Source: Bradyrhizobium sp. WSM471
GTDB lineage: Bacteria; Pseudomonadota; Alphaproteobacteria; Rhizobiales; Xanthobacteraceae
DNA: 64,000 bases
Reading direction: 5' to 3'
NCBI RefSeq assembly: GCF_000244915.1
Contig: NZ_CM001442.1
Coordinates: forward strand, 3,410,001 to 3,474,000
Numbering within the stretch: the stretch's first letter is position 1; each line of letters starts with the position of its first letter. The notes under the pieces are model-generated. The model did not search any database, was not told the origin of the DNA, and saw nothing but the letters and a program-made list of their open reading frames with translations. Shown piece by piece: positions 17,825 to 26,724 of the stretch. A program made the position numbers and the translations under genes.

Positions 17825-19261
17825 CGCGAGCAGGCCGTCGACGTCGAGATGTTGCTCGATGTGATCGGCGAGCGCATCGAGCGCGCTCTCGACCCTGGCG
17901 TGATAGGGCTCGTCGCCGGCGGGAATGTCGAGCTTCGCCAAAAAGGCCTTACGGAAATCATCCGACGTGAACAGGCCGTGCAGATAGCTGCCTTGCACGC
18001 GTCCGTCGCGCGAGATCGCGCCTTCCGGTTCGCCATTCAGCCTTGCGAATGGCCGCGCGCGATCCGGCCCATCGGTGCGCCCGATGTGGATTTCATAAGC
18101 CTCGATCGGTTGATCCGTCGCGGCATGCACGGCCGCGACACGCGTCAGCGTCTTCTGCGGGCTCATCACCGTCGCGACATCCAGAAGCCGGAGACCCGCT
18201 GTGTCGCCCGCGGGGCCCTCGATCCCGTCGGGATCCGTGACGCTGCGCCCGAGCATCTGATAGCCGCCGCAGAGGCCGAGCACATGGCCGCCTCTGCGGT
18301 GATGCGCCAGGAGATCGATGTCCCAGCCCTGCGCGCGCAGGAAGGCGAGATCGCCGCGGGTGGATTTCGATCCGGGGATGATGACGAGGCGCACGTCGCC
18401 GGGAATGGCCTCACCCGGCCGCACCATCACGAGATCGACGCCGGGCTCGAGCTTCAGAGGATCGAGATCGTCGAAATTGGCGATCCGCGACAGCGCGAGA
18501 CAGGCGATCTTGCATTGGCCCGGCTTGCGCGCATCGCTCAGGCCCAGCGCATCCTCGGCCGGCAGTTCGCCGGCGCGCGCGAACCAGGGCAGCACGCCGA
18601 GGCCGCGCCATGCGGTCTTTTCTTCGATCAGTCTGTAGCCGTCGTCGAACAATGTGGGATCGCCGCGGAACTTGTTGATGATAAAACCCCGGATCATCGC
18701 GGCATCATCCGGGTCGATCACCGTCTTGATGCCGACGAGTTGCGCGATGACCCCGCCGCGGTCGATGTCGCCGACCAGCACGACCGGCACATCGGCCTTG
18801 CGCGCAAAGCCCATGTTGGCGATGTCGGCCTTGCGCAGGTTCACCTCGGCCGGACTGCCGGCGCCCTCCACCAGCACGAGATCGGCGCGCGCTTTCAGCC
18901 GCTCAAAACTCTCCAGCACCGCGCCCATTAATGACGGCTTCATCGCCGCATATTCGCGCGCGCGCGCGGTCGCGAGGCGTTTCCCTTGCACGATCACCTG
19001 CGCGCCGACATCGGTCTCGGGCTTGAGCAGCACCGGATTCATGTCGGTGTGCGGCTCGACGCGAGCGGCCAGCGCCTGGAGTGCCTGGGCGCGGCCGATC
19101 TCGCCGCCGTCGACGGTGACGGCCGCGTTGTTCGACATGTTCTGCGGCTTGAACGGGAGCACGCGCAGGCCGCGTCGCACAAAGGCGCGCGCGAGGCCGG
19201 CAACGATGAGCGACTTGCCCACGTCCGAGCCGGCCCCCTGGATCATCAATGCGCGCGCCAT
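17813..19261 (-). CDS. cobQ: cobyric acid synthase
   Basis: Glutamine- and ATP-dependent amidase that amidates four side chains of adenosylcobyrinic acid a,c-diamide. It has 482 residues: an N-terminal dethiobiotin-synthetase-like ATPase domain with P-loop GAGSDVGKS at 9-17 and [12 protein letters not shown] near 131-142, and a C-terminal class I glutamine amidotransferase domain with nucleophile Cys331 ([11 protein letters not shown]) and His428 (GSYLHGLF). It lies 10 bases after cobO on the minus strand, so the two form a unit. It is convergent with cobD. Confidence 0.96.
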   Translation of the reverse strand: MARALMIQGAGSDVGKSLIVAGLARAFVRRGLRVLPFKPQNMSNNAAVTVDGGEIGRAQALQALAARVEPHTDMNPVLLKPETDVGAQVIVQGKRLATARAREYAAMKPSLMGAVLESFERLKARADLVLVEGAGSPAEVNLRKADIANMGFARKADVPVVLVGDIDRGGVIAQLVGIKTVIDPDDAAMIRGFIINKFRGDPTLFDDGYRLIEEKTAWRGLGVLPWFARAGELPAEDALGLSDARKPGQCKIACLALSRIANFDDLDPLKLEPGVDLVMVRPGEAIPGDVRLVIIPGSKSTRGDLAFLRAQGWDIDLLAHHRRGGHVLGLCGGYQMLGRSVTDPDGIEGPAGDTAGLRLLDVATVMSPQKTLTRVAAVHAATDQPIEAYEIHIGRTDGPDRARPFARLNGEPEGAISRDGRVQGSYLHGLFTSDDFRKAFLAKLDIPAGDEPYHARVESALDALADHIEQHLDVDGLLALAR

Positions 19262-19271
19262 CGCGAGTTTC

Positions 19272-19907
19272 TTAGAACTCGACGCCGGCTTGCGCCTTTA
19301 TGCCGGAGCGGAAGGGATGCTTGACCAGCGTCATCTCGGTGACGAGATCGGCGATCTCGATCAGCTCGTCCTTGGCGTTGCGTCCGGTGAGCACGACATG
19401 CGTCATCGGCGGCTTCGAGGTCACCAGGAAATCGACGACCTCGGCGATGTCCAGATAATCGTAGCGCAGCGCGATGTTGATCTCGTCGAGCACGACCATG
19501 CGGAGATTCTGGTCGAGGATCAGCTCCTTGGCCTTCTCCCAGCCGGCGCGCGCGGCGGCGATGTCGCGAGCGCGGTCCTGCGTCTCCCAGGTAAAACCCT
19601 CGCCCATGGCGTGGAATTGGCAGAGGTCGCCGAAATGGCCGGTGAGCATGCGGCGCTCGCCGGTATCCCAGGCGCCCTTGATGAACTGCACGACCGCGCA
19701 GGGGAAGCCATGGGCGACGCAGCGGACGATCATGCCGAAGGCCGAGGACGACTTGCCCTTGCCGGCGCCGGTGTGGACGATGATGAGGCCCTTTTCGCCG
19801 CTCTTGGTCGCCATGATCTTGTCGCGGGCGACCTTCTTCTTCGCCATTTTCGAGGCGTGGCGGGCGTCGGTTTCGTCGGCCGTCTGGGTATCCGGTTCTG
19901 ACGTCAT
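19272..19907 (-). CDS. cobO: cob(I)yrinic acid a,c-diamide adenosyltransferase
   Basis: CobA/CobO-type ATP:corrinoid adenosyltransferase, about 211 residues, which adds the upper adenosyl ligand to cobalt(I). I start it at the ATG at 19907; the frame is open far upstream but runs through the riboswitch and DUF1636 region. The P-loop-like motif [10 protein letters not shown] begins at about 45, with the family element [10 protein letters not shown] further on. It is divergent from the riboswitch-controlled DUF1636-cobW unit, and its own short leader shows no B12 box. cobQ follows 10 bases downstream. Confidence 0.95.
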   Translation of the reverse strand: MTSEPDTQTADETDARHASKMAKKKVARDKIMATKSGEKGLIIVHTGAGKGKSSSAFGMIVRCVAHGFPCAVVQFIKGAWDTGERRMLTGHFGDLCQFHAMGEGFTWETQDRARDIAAARAGWEKAKELILDQNLRMVVLDEINIALRYDYLDIAEVVDFLVTSKPPMTHVVLTGRNAKDELIEIADLVTEMTLVKHPFRSGIKAQAGVEF

Positions 19908-19925
19908 CGGACGGGGTCCTTCGGC

Positions 19926-19954
19926 TTGACAAGAGGCGGTCGGGGGCAAATGGT
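19926..19954 (+). promoter_or_regulatory. candidate promoter for the DUF1636-cobW-cobN unit
   Basis: A perfect TTGACA at 19926-19931 is followed, after 17 bases, by the weak -10 AATGGT at 19949-19954. Transcription would begin close to 19961, where the first stem of the riboswitch starts. The -35 lies in the palindrome CTTGACAAG, so a TTGTCA is also presented to the minus strand towards cobO. Confidence 0.4.
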
Positions 19955-19960
19955 GACCCG

Positions 19961-20154
19961 GCGTTGGTTCCTGTCCTACGACAGGCGAAGAGGGAATGCG
20001 ATAGGGTCCGAATCGGCAAGATTTGGTTCCAAAATGCAGCCGCCCCCGCGACCGTGACCGGAGAGATGCCCGAAGCCACTGATCCCCTACGGGATCGGGA
20101 AGGCGGGGATCGAAGGGGAAACCCTGCTCCGGAAGCCGGGAGACCTGCCAGCGC
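19961..20154 (+). promoter_or_regulatory. cobalamin (AdoCbl) riboswitch upstream of DUF1636-cobW-cobN
   Basis: All conserved parts of the cobalamin riboswitch are visible in order: AGGGAATGCG at 19991-20000, the GCCCCCGC-type core near 20038-20053, CCACTG at 20076-20081 with the GATCCC/GGGATC hairpin, GGGAAGGCGGGG at 20097-20108, and the B12 box GAAGCCGGGAGACCTGCC at 20132-20149. The closing stem P1 is GCGTTGG (19961-19967) with CCAGCGC (20148-20154), including one G-U pair. It precedes the DUF1636 gene by 107 bases. Binding of adenosylcobalamin should lower expression of the downstream run of cob genes. The expression platform between 20155 and 20261 was not resolved. Confidence 0.93.
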
Positions 20155-20261
20155 GGACGATTTTGGACCGGCGGACGGGGTGTTCCGCGACGGGGAAACG
20201 GGCCTTCGCAAGAACGGTTCGTGGGCCTCTTCGCTTCCCGCTGTTTATTCTGGAAGAAGCG

Positions 20262-20654
20262 ATGACCGTCACACTTCATGTCTGCATCACCTGCCGCGCC
20301 GGCCAGACGCTTGGCGAGGGCGAGACGACGCCCGGCAAGCGCCTGCACGGTGCGATCCTCGAGGCCGGCGTGCCTGACGGCGTCAGCGTGGTTCCCGTCG
20401 AATGCCTGTCTGCGTGCAACCAGGGTTGCTCGGTCGCGCTCAGCGCGCCCGGCCGCTGGTCCTATGTCTATGGCCGTCTGTCGGATGCGAATGCGAGCGA
20501 CGTGGTCGCGGGCGCCGCGGCCTATGTGGCCGCACCCGACGGCCTCGTGCCATGGCGCAGCCGCCCGGAGATCTTCCGCAAGCAATCGCTTGCCCGCATT
20601 CCCCCCATTCCCCCCATTCTCCCCTTGGCCGTCGTGCCGGAGGCCGCCGAATGA
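20262..20654 (+). CDS. DUF1636 family protein (ferredoxin-like, metal-binding candidate) in cob operon
   Basis: Small protein of 130 residues, start at the ATG at 20262. It has Cys8 and Cys11 (HVCITC) and a second set in VECLSACNQGCSV (C-x3-C-x3-C), a pattern like thioredoxin-fold [2Fe-2S] proteins or metal chaperones. The family is known from cobalamin operons next to cobW, but its function is not established. The stop overlaps the cobW start (ATGA). Near the C-terminus a 9-bp tandem repeat encodes I-P-P units. A role in cobalt delivery or in redox for cobalt insertion is my inference from context only. Confidence 0.88.
   Translation: MTVTLHVCITCRAGQTLGEGETTPGKRLHGAILEAGVPDGVSVVPVECLSACNQGCSVALSAPGRWSYVYGRLSDANASDVVAGAAAYVAAPDGLVPWRSRPEIFRKQSLARIPPIPPILPLAVVPEAAE
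20597..20623 (+). repeat. three 9-bp tandem units CATTCCCCC inside the DUF1636 gene
   Basis: Units at 20597-20605, 20606-20614 and 20615-20623 (the last CATTCTCCC) encode the I-P-P-I-P-P-I-L-P stretch. The unit is a multiple of three, so copy-number change would only lengthen or shorten the C-terminus. Confidence 0.8.
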
Positions 20655-21685
20655 ATTCGCTCGCAAAAGTCCCGGTCACGGTCGTCACGGGCTTTCTCGG
20701 TTCCGGCAAGACCACGCTGATCCAGCATCTGCTTGCCAACGCCAACGGGAAGAAGCTGGCGGTGCTCGTCAACGAGTTCGGCAGCGAGGGCGTCGATGGC
20801 GAGATTCTGAAATCCTGCGCCGATGCGAATTGTCCGGAAGAGAACATCATCGAACTTGCTAATGGCTGCATCTGCTGCACCGTTGCCGACGATTTCATTC
20901 CGACCATGGAGAAGCTGCTGTCGCGGTCGGTGCGGCCCGATCACATCCTGATCGAGACCTCGGGCCTGGCGCTGCCCAAGCCGTTGCTCAAGGCATTCGA
21001 CTGGCCGGAGATCCGTTCGCGCATCACGGTCGACGGCGTGATCGCGCTGGCCGACGCCGAAGCTGTCGCCGCCGGCCGTTTCGCGCCCGACCCTGACGCC
21101 GTCGAGGCGCAGCGCGCGGCGGACGGCAATCTCGACCATGAGACGCCGCTGTCGGAAGTGTTCGAGGACCAGATTGCCTGCGCCGACATCGTGCTGCTGA
21201 CCAAGGCCGATCTTGCGGGCGCGGCAGGCCTCGAAGCAGCCAAGGCGGCGATCACCGCCGAGATGCCGCGCCGCGTGCCGATGCTGGCGATCACCGACGG
21301 TGCGATCGACGCCCGCCTCATCCTCGGCCTCGGCGCTGCCGCCGAGAACGATCTCGCCGCGCGTCCCTCGCATCACGACGGCGAGGAGGATCACGAGCAC
21401 GACGATTTTGCATCCGTCGTCATTGATGTTCCTGAGGTGACCGATATCGACACGCTGGTCGCATCCGTTCAGCGTCTGGCGCGCGAGCAGAACGTCCTGC
21501 GCGTCAAGGGATACATCGCGGTGGAAGGCAAGCCGATGCGCCTCTTGCTGCAAGCGGTCGGCGAGCGCGTGCGACACCAGTTCGACAAGCCCTGGGGCAT
21601 GGGTGCGAGGCAGTCAAAGCTCGTCGTGATCGGCGAGCACGGAAACATTGATGAAGCCGCGATCAAGGCGGGACTCGGTATCTGA
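20651..21685 (+). CDS. cobW: CobW GTPase, cobalt-chaperone type G3E protein
   Basis: COG0523 G3E-family GTPase of 344 residues, start at the ATG overlapping the DUF1636 stop. P-loop GFLGSGKT is at 14-21, the metal-binding C-x-C-C is at Cys73/75/76 (NGCICC), LIETSGLA and the NKxD-like LLTKAD follow. A His/Asp/Glu-rich loop (SHHDGEEDHEHDD) near the domain junction is a further likely metal site. CobW proteins are thought to hand Co2+ to the cobalamin pathway, and here the gene lies directly before cobN, the large cobaltochelatase subunit, sharing one base with it (TGATG). Confidence 0.95.
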   Translation: MNSLAKVPVTVVTGFLGSGKTTLIQHLLANANGKKLAVLVNEFGSEGVDGEILKSCADANCPEENIIELANGCICCTVADDFIPTMEKLLSRSVRPDHILIETSGLALPKPLLKAFDWPEIRSRITVDGVIALADAEAVAAGRFAPDPDAVEAQRAADGNLDHETPLSEVFEDQIACADIVLLTKADLAGAAGLEAAKAAITAEMPRRVPMLAITDGAIDARLILGLGAAAENDLAARPSHHDGEEDHEHDDFASVVIDVPEVTDIDTLVASVQRLAREQNVLRVKGYIAVEGKPMRLLLQAVGERVRHQFDKPWGMGARQSKLVVIGEHGNIDEAAIKAGLGI

Positions 21686-24600
21686 TGCACGTCGTCTTCC
21701 GCGAGAGCCGCGGTCTCGAGGAGACTGCGACACCAAGGGACATCGGCCAGGACCCGGCCGATCTCGTGGTGCTCTCGTATTCGGATTCCGATCTGGCGGC
21801 GTTCGCGGCCGGCTGGCGCCGGGGCCGCGACAGCCTGCCGTCGCTACGCCTCGTCAATCTCGCCGAACTCCGTCATCCGCTCTCGGTCGACACCTACATC
21901 GAGCGCACGCTTGCGCAGGCGCGCGGCATCCTCGTGCGTCTGATCGGCGGGGAATCCTACTGGCCGTATGGGCTCGCGGCGCTGCAGCAACTGGTGAAGG
22001 AGCGCGGCATCGTGCTGGCCGTGTTGCCGGCCGACGGCCGCGACGACACGCGACTGGATGCATATTCGACCCTGCCGGTCTCGACCTTGCGGCGGCTCAA
22101 GGTGCTCTGCGACACCGGCGGCCCTGTCGCGGCGCAAGCCGCGATCGCTCAGCTTGCGTTGGCCTCGGGCCTCTATGCGGGACCTGTTATCGGCGAGATG
22201 ACCGTGCCCGAGATGGGCTTTTACGATCCGGCGCGCGGTGTCATTGCCGCGCCGGCGTCGGGTGAGGGCAGGCCGCGCGCGCTGGTGATCTTCTATCGCT
22301 CCTATCTCACGGCCGCGGACACTGGCCCGGTCGATGCCCTGATCGCCGCATTGCGCGAGAAAGGGTTCGACGCGTTTGGTGTGTTCGTCACCTCGCTGAA
22401 AGCCGCGGGGGTCGCGGATTGGTTGCGGGTGTATCTTGCGCAAAATCCGCCGGCCGCGATCGTCAATGCGACGGCGTTCTCGGCGATGGGCGACGACGGC
22501 ACGACGCCGTTCGATGTCGCGTCCTGCCCGGTGTTCCAGGTCGCGCTCTCCACGGCACGCCGCGAGGACTGGGCGAGCTCGCTCCGCGGCCTCTCGCCCG
22601 GCGACCTCGCGATGCATGTGGTGCTGCCCGAGGTCGACGGCCGCCTCTTTGCGGGCGTGGTGAGCTTCAAATCGGCGGCGATGCGCGATCCCGATTTGCA
22701 ATTTTCGCATCTGGCACACAGGCCCGACGCGGAGCGCGTCAACGCTGTCGCCGCGCGCGTTGCGGCCTGGCGGCGCCTTGCGGAGACGCCGGCTGCTGAA
22801 AAGCGGTTGGCACTCGTGCTCTCCAACTATCCGGGCCGCCCGCATCAGATCGCGCATGCGGTTGGTCTCGATGCGCTGGCGTCGGTCGAGGCTTTGGTGT
22901 CCGACCTCGCGGAAGCCAGCTTCGATGTCGCGCCGGTCCACGGACTCGGCGAGAGGTTGCTCAAGCAGACCTTGAACTGGAGCGTCGCCGATTACCGCGC
23001 GGCACTCTCGCGCCTTCCGCAAGTGTTACAGGATGATCTCGCGCAAGCCTGGGGCGCGCCGGAGACCGATCCGGGTTGTCGCGACGGCGCCTTCCATTTC
23101 GCCGCGATTCAATGCGGCCGGTCGATCATTGCGGTTCAGCCGGAGCGTGGCGATGCGACCACGCGCGATGCCGACTATCACGATCTCGCCCGCACGCCGC
23201 GCCACGCCTATGTCGCGTTCTCTCTCTGGCTCCGGGAGCAGGGCTGTGATGCCGTCGTGCACATGGGCGCGCACGGCACGCTGGAATGGCTGCCCGGAAA
23301 ATCCGTGGCGCTGTCGCAGGCGTGCTGGCCGGAAGCCCTGATCGGCAATTTGCCCGTCATCTATCCCTTCATCGTCAACGATCCCGGCGAGGCCGCGCAG
23401 GCCAAGCGGCGCCTGGGTGCCGTCACCATCGGACATCTGCCGCCGCAACTCGCGGCATCAGCGGTGCCAGACGGATTGCGCAGGCTTGAACAGCTCCTCG
23501 ACGAGTACTCGACGGCCGATGGCCTCGATCCCGCCCGCCGCCAGCGTCTGATCGCCGCGATCCGCGACGAGGCGCGCGCGGCAGGCCTTGAAGACGATCT
23601 TGGCCTCGATGCAGCCGCCGCGCCGGCCGAAGCGATTCCGCGGATCGACCGCTTCGTCTGCGATCTCAAGGAAAGCCAGTTCGGCGACGGCCTGCACGTG
23701 TTCGGCCGCGGCGCCTGCGGTGAAGCGGAACGCGACGCTTTGCGGGTCGCGCTTGCAGGACAGCGCGTCGCGCCGGGGCCGTCAGGCTCACCCTATCGCG
23801 GCCGCCAGGACGTGCTGCCCACGGGACGCAATCTCTTTGCCGTCGATCCGCGCGCGGTGCCAACGCCGTCCGCGCATGCGCAAGGCATCAAGCTCGCGGA
23901 AGAGCTGCTCCGCCGTCATCTGCAGGATCATGGCGACTGGCCGAAGGGCCTTGTCGTCGATCTCTGGGGCTCGGCGACGATGCGCACCGCGGGCGAAGAG
24001 TTTGCCATGGCGCTGCATCTGGCCGGCCTCGCGCCCCGCTGGGATCACGCGTCGGGCCGTGTGACCGGCTACGACATCATCGCGCCTGCCGAGCTTGGTC
24101 GGCCCCGCATCGACGTCACGCTGCGCGTCTCGGGCCTGTTTCGCGACGTCTTCTCAGGCCTTGCGCAATTGTTCGAAGCGGCAGCCGAGGCGCTGTCGAC
24201 GCGCGAGGACGAGGGCGACGAAAATCCATATCGCCATCGCATATCGCGCGTGTTCGCGCCGCGTCCCGGACAATACGGCGTGGGTCTCTCGGCAATCCCG
24301 GACGCCTTCACGCCCGAGACGCGCGAGGCCGCCGGCGAAGCGTGGCTCTCGGCATCGTCATGGGCGTTCTCGGCCAATGGCGAAATCAAGCTCGATCGTG
24401 CGGGTATCGAGAAGCGGCTCGCATCCGCCGATGCTTTTGTTCACGTGCAGGATTTGCCGGAAACCGATCTTCTGCTCGCGGCCGACTATGCAGCGCATGA
24501 AGCCGGCATTGCGGCGGCCGCAGCACATCTCGGCGCGGCGAAGCCATCACTCTATCATCTCGATGCGACGCGCGCCGAGCAGCCGCATGCGCGTACGCTG

Positions 24601-24933
24601 ACCGAAGAAATCTCCCGTGTCGTCCGCGCGCGCGCGGCCAATCCGGCCTGGATCGCCGGCATGATGCGCCACGGTTTTCGCGGGGCGGCCGAGATCACCG
24701 CAACGCTCGAGCACATGGCCGCCTTCGCGCATCTGGCCGGCGCGGTGCCGCCGCATCTGTTCGACCTCTACTACGATGCGACGCTCGGCGATGACGACGT
24801 TCGTGCCTTCATGGCCCGCGAAAATCCGGCGGCACTCGCCGCGATGGAGACGTGTTTCACGCGCCTGCATGAGGCCTCGCTCTGGCGAACGCGCCGCAAT
24901 TCGATTGCGGCTGCGCTGCGGGAGGCGTCATGA
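21685..24933 (+). CDS. cobN: cobaltochelatase subunit CobN
   Basis: Large subunit of the ATP-dependent aerobic cobaltochelatase, which inserts Co2+ into hydrogenobyrinic acid a,c-diamide. At 1082 residues it is somewhat shorter than some CobN proteins of 1200 or more, but the CobN/magnesium chelatase H landmarks are present: VIFYRSYLTAADTGPVDALI, a central HMGAHGTLEWLPGK, the VIYPFIVNDPGEAAQAKRR stretch and LWGSATMRTAGE. The partner AAA+ subunits CobS and CobT (chelatase) are not in the window. It overlaps cobG by 4 bases. Confidence 0.95.
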   Translation: MHVVFRESRGLEETATPRDIGQDPADLVVLSYSDSDLAAFAAGWRRGRDSLPSLRLVNLAELRHPLSVDTYIERTLAQARGILVRLIGGESYWPYGLAALQQLVKERGIVLAVLPADGRDDTRLDAYSTLPVSTLRRLKVLCDTGGPVAAQAAIAQLALASGLYAGPVIGEMTVPEMGFYDPARGVIAAPASGEGRPRALVIFYRSYLTAADTGPVDALIAALREKGFDAFGVFVTSLKAAGVADWLRVYLAQNPPAAIVNATAFSAMGDDGTTPFDVASCPVFQVALSTARREDWASSLRGLSPGDLAMHVVLPEVDGRLFAGVVSFKSAAMRDPDLQFSHLAHRPDAERVNAVAARVAAWRRLAETPAAEKRLALVLSNYPGRPHQIAHAVGLDALASVEALVSDLAEASFDVAPVHGLGERLLKQTLNWSVADYRAALSRLPQVLQDDLAQAWGAPETDPGCRDGAFHFAAIQCGRSIIAVQPERGDATTRDADYHDLARTPRHAYVAFSLWLREQGCDAVVHMGAHGTLEWLPGKSVALSQACWPEALIGNLPVIYPFIVNDPGEAAQAKRRLGAVTIGHLPPQLAASAVPDGLRRLEQLLDEYSTADGLDPARRQRLIAAIRDEARAAGLEDDLGLDAAAAPAEAIPRIDRFVCDLKESQFGDGLHVFGRGACGEAERDALRVALAGQRVAPGPSGSPYRGRQDVLPTGRNLFAVDPRAVPTPSAHAQGIKLAEELLRRHLQDHGDWPKGLVVDLWGSATMRTAGEEFAMALHLAGLAPRWDHASGRVTGYDIIAPAELGRPRIDVTLRVSGLFRDVFSGLAQLFEAAAEALSTREDEGDENPYRHRISRVFAPRPGQYGVGLSAIPDAFTPETREAAGEAWLSASSWAFSANGEIKLDRAGIEKRLASADAFVHVQDLPETDLLLAADYAAHEAGIAAAAAHLGAAKPSLYHLDATRAEQPHARTLTEEISRVVRARAANPAWIAGMMRHGFRGAAEITATLEHMAAFAHLAGAVPPHLFDLYYDATLGDDDVRAFMARENPAALAAMETCFTRLHEASLWRTRRNSIAAALREAS

Positions 24934-26093
24934 GCGCTTCCGTGGTCAAGGGCTGGTGTCCCGGCGCGCTGCGCCCGATGCAATCGGGCGACGGGCTCGT
25001 GGTCCGCGTGCGTCCGTTCGGCGGACGGCTCGATGCGGCGCAAATCTCCGGACTGGCCCATCTCGCCGAACGCCATGGCAACGGCCTGATTGACGTGACC
25101 AGCCGGGCCAATCTCCAGATCAGGGGCGTCAACGAGACCAGCCACAGGCTGCTGCTCGACGGCCTTTCGCAACTGGCGCTGCTCGACCCGGACGCCGACA
25201 CCGAATCCCGTCGCAACATCCTTGTGACGCCGTTCTGGCGTGCCGGGGACACGACCCAATCGCTCGCCGCCGAACTCGAGGAGGCGCTCGCCGATAGCAC
25301 GCTCGAACTTCCAACCAAATTCGGCTTCGCGATCGATGACGGCACCTCACGCGTACTTGCGGGAGATTCCGCGGACGTGCGGATTGAGCGCGATCGTTCC
25401 GGCGGACTGCTGGTGCGGGCTGATGGCGACAAGCTTGGCCGCTCCGTCGCGCGCGGCGAGGCCGTGACCACCGCGCTCGCGTTCGCCGACTGGTTCGTGA
25501 CCTCAGGCGGCGCCAGAGGCGGGCGAGGGCGGATGGCGGCGCATCTTTCAACCGGTGCAATCTTGTCGGCGGCATTGCGCGGCGAGGCCGAGCCGGCGCC
25601 GATCATGGCCGCGGCGCGTCCCGGCCTCTATGCGCAAGGTGCGATGGTCGGGGTCGCCTTCGGACAGATGGCGTATGCAACGCTCAACCAGTTCGCCGGT
25701 TGCGGGCATGCGCTGCGCATGACGCCATGGCGGATGGTTTTGAGCGAAGGCAAGCGCGCGATGCCGAACGCGACCGGTCTCATCACCGAGGCCTACGACC
25801 CTGCGCTGCGCGTCATCGCCTGCAGCGGTGCGCCACGCTGTCGCGAGGCGCATGCCGATACCCGTGGCCTTGCCGCGGCCCTGGCCCCGAACATCGGCGC
25901 GGCCGCACGGCTCCACGTCTCCGGCTGTGCCAAGGGCTGCGCCCATTCCGGTCCCGCTGCCATCACTCTGGTCGCGACCGGCGCGGGCTTCGATCTCGTG
26001 CGCGGTGGGTCGACACGCGATGAGCCCATCCTGCGTGGGCTGAACCGCGACGACATCGTCCGAGATCCCTCCATCCTGATGGGAGGGCACTGA
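24930..26093 (+). CDS. cobG: precorrin-3B synthase (CobG)
   Basis: Oxygen-dependent monooxygenase of the sulfite/nitrite reductase fold, 387 residues, which forms precorrin-3B by hydroxylation and lactone formation. The [4Fe-4S] cysteines are seen as Cys298-x5-Cys304 and Cys333-x3-Cys337 (ACSGAPRCREA and SGCAKGCAHSG). The N-terminal half has the ferredoxin-half domain GDGLVVRVRPFGGRL and DVTSRANLQIRG. Its presence marks the aerobic route. It overlaps cobN upstream by 4 bases and shares the final A of its stop with the start of cobH. Confidence 0.95.
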   Translation: MSASVVKGWCPGALRPMQSGDGLVVRVRPFGGRLDAAQISGLAHLAERHGNGLIDVTSRANLQIRGVNETSHRLLLDGLSQLALLDPDADTESRRNILVTPFWRAGDTTQSLAAELEEALADSTLELPTKFGFAIDDGTSRVLAGDSADVRIERDRSGGLLVRADGDKLGRSVARGEAVTTALAFADWFVTSGGARGGRGRMAAHLSTGAILSAALRGEAEPAPIMAAARPGLYAQGAMVGVAFGQMAYATLNQFAGCGHALRMTPWRMVLSEGKRAMPNATGLITEAYDPALRVIACSGAPRCREAHADTRGLAAALAPNIGAAARLHVSGCAKGCAHSGPAAITLVATGAGFDLVRGGSTRDEPILRGLNRDDIVRDPSILMGGH

Positions 26094-26722
26094 TGCCGTA
26101 CAGTTACGAGACCGACGGCGCGGCGATCTACCGGCAGTCCTTTGCGACCATCCGGGCCGAAGCCGATCTTGCGCGCTTCACGCCGGACGAGGAGCAGGTC
26201 GTGGTGCGGATGATCCATGCCGCCGGCATGGTCGGTCTGGAGGCGCATATCCGCTTCACATCAGGCATGGCGGTCGCCGCGCGCGCGGCGTTGCAGAAGG
26301 GCGCACCGGTCCTGTGCGACGCGCGCATGGTCTCCGAAGGAATTACGCGCGCGCGGCTTCCCGCCGCCAACGCCGTCATCTGCACCCTGGGCGACGAGAC
26401 TGTTCCCGCGCTCGCGCAGTCGATGCGCAACACCCGTTCGGCTGCGGCCCTGGAGCTGTGGCGGCCGCATCTCGACGGCGCAATCGTGGCGATCGGCAAC
26501 GCGCCGACCGCGTTGTTTCATCTCCTCAACATGCTGGAGGACCGGGACTGCCCGCGGCCCGCGGCGATCATCGGCTGTCCCGTCGGCTTCGTCGGCGCCG
26601 CGGAGTCCAAGGCGGCGCTGATGGCCGATCGGAAGGTCCCCGCGCTGACCGTCGAAGGCCGCCTCGGCGGTTCCGCGATCACGGTCGCGGCCGTGAACGC
26701 GCTGGCGAGCCGGAGCGAATAG
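26093..26722 (+). CDS. cobH: precorrin-8X methylmutase
   Basis: CobH moves the C-11 methyl group to C-12 and so forms hydrogenobyrinic acid. The protein has 209 residues, which is the family length. The catalytic His42 stands in VRMIHAAGMVG, and GNAPTALFHLL and IGCPVGFVGAAESK are further family motifs. The ATG shares its A with the cobG stop (TGATG), and cobI starts 3 bases after its end. Confidence 0.95.
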   Translation: MPYSYETDGAAIYRQSFATIRAEADLARFTPDEEQVVVRMIHAAGMVGLEAHIRFTSGMAVAARAALQKGAPVLCDARMVSEGITRARLPAANAVICTLGDETVPALAQSMRNTRSAAALELWRPHLDGAIVAIGNAPTALFHLLNMLEDRDCPRPAAIIGCPVGFVGAAESKAALMADRKVPALTVEGRLGGSAITVAAVNALASRSE

Positions 26723-26724
26723 CG

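Noticed and set aside
19908..20666. Upstream extension of the cobO frame through the riboswitch and DUF1636 region
   Set aside because: The CobO protein is complete from the ATG at 19907, and the extension has no family similarity and runs antisense to a riboswitch and a coding region.
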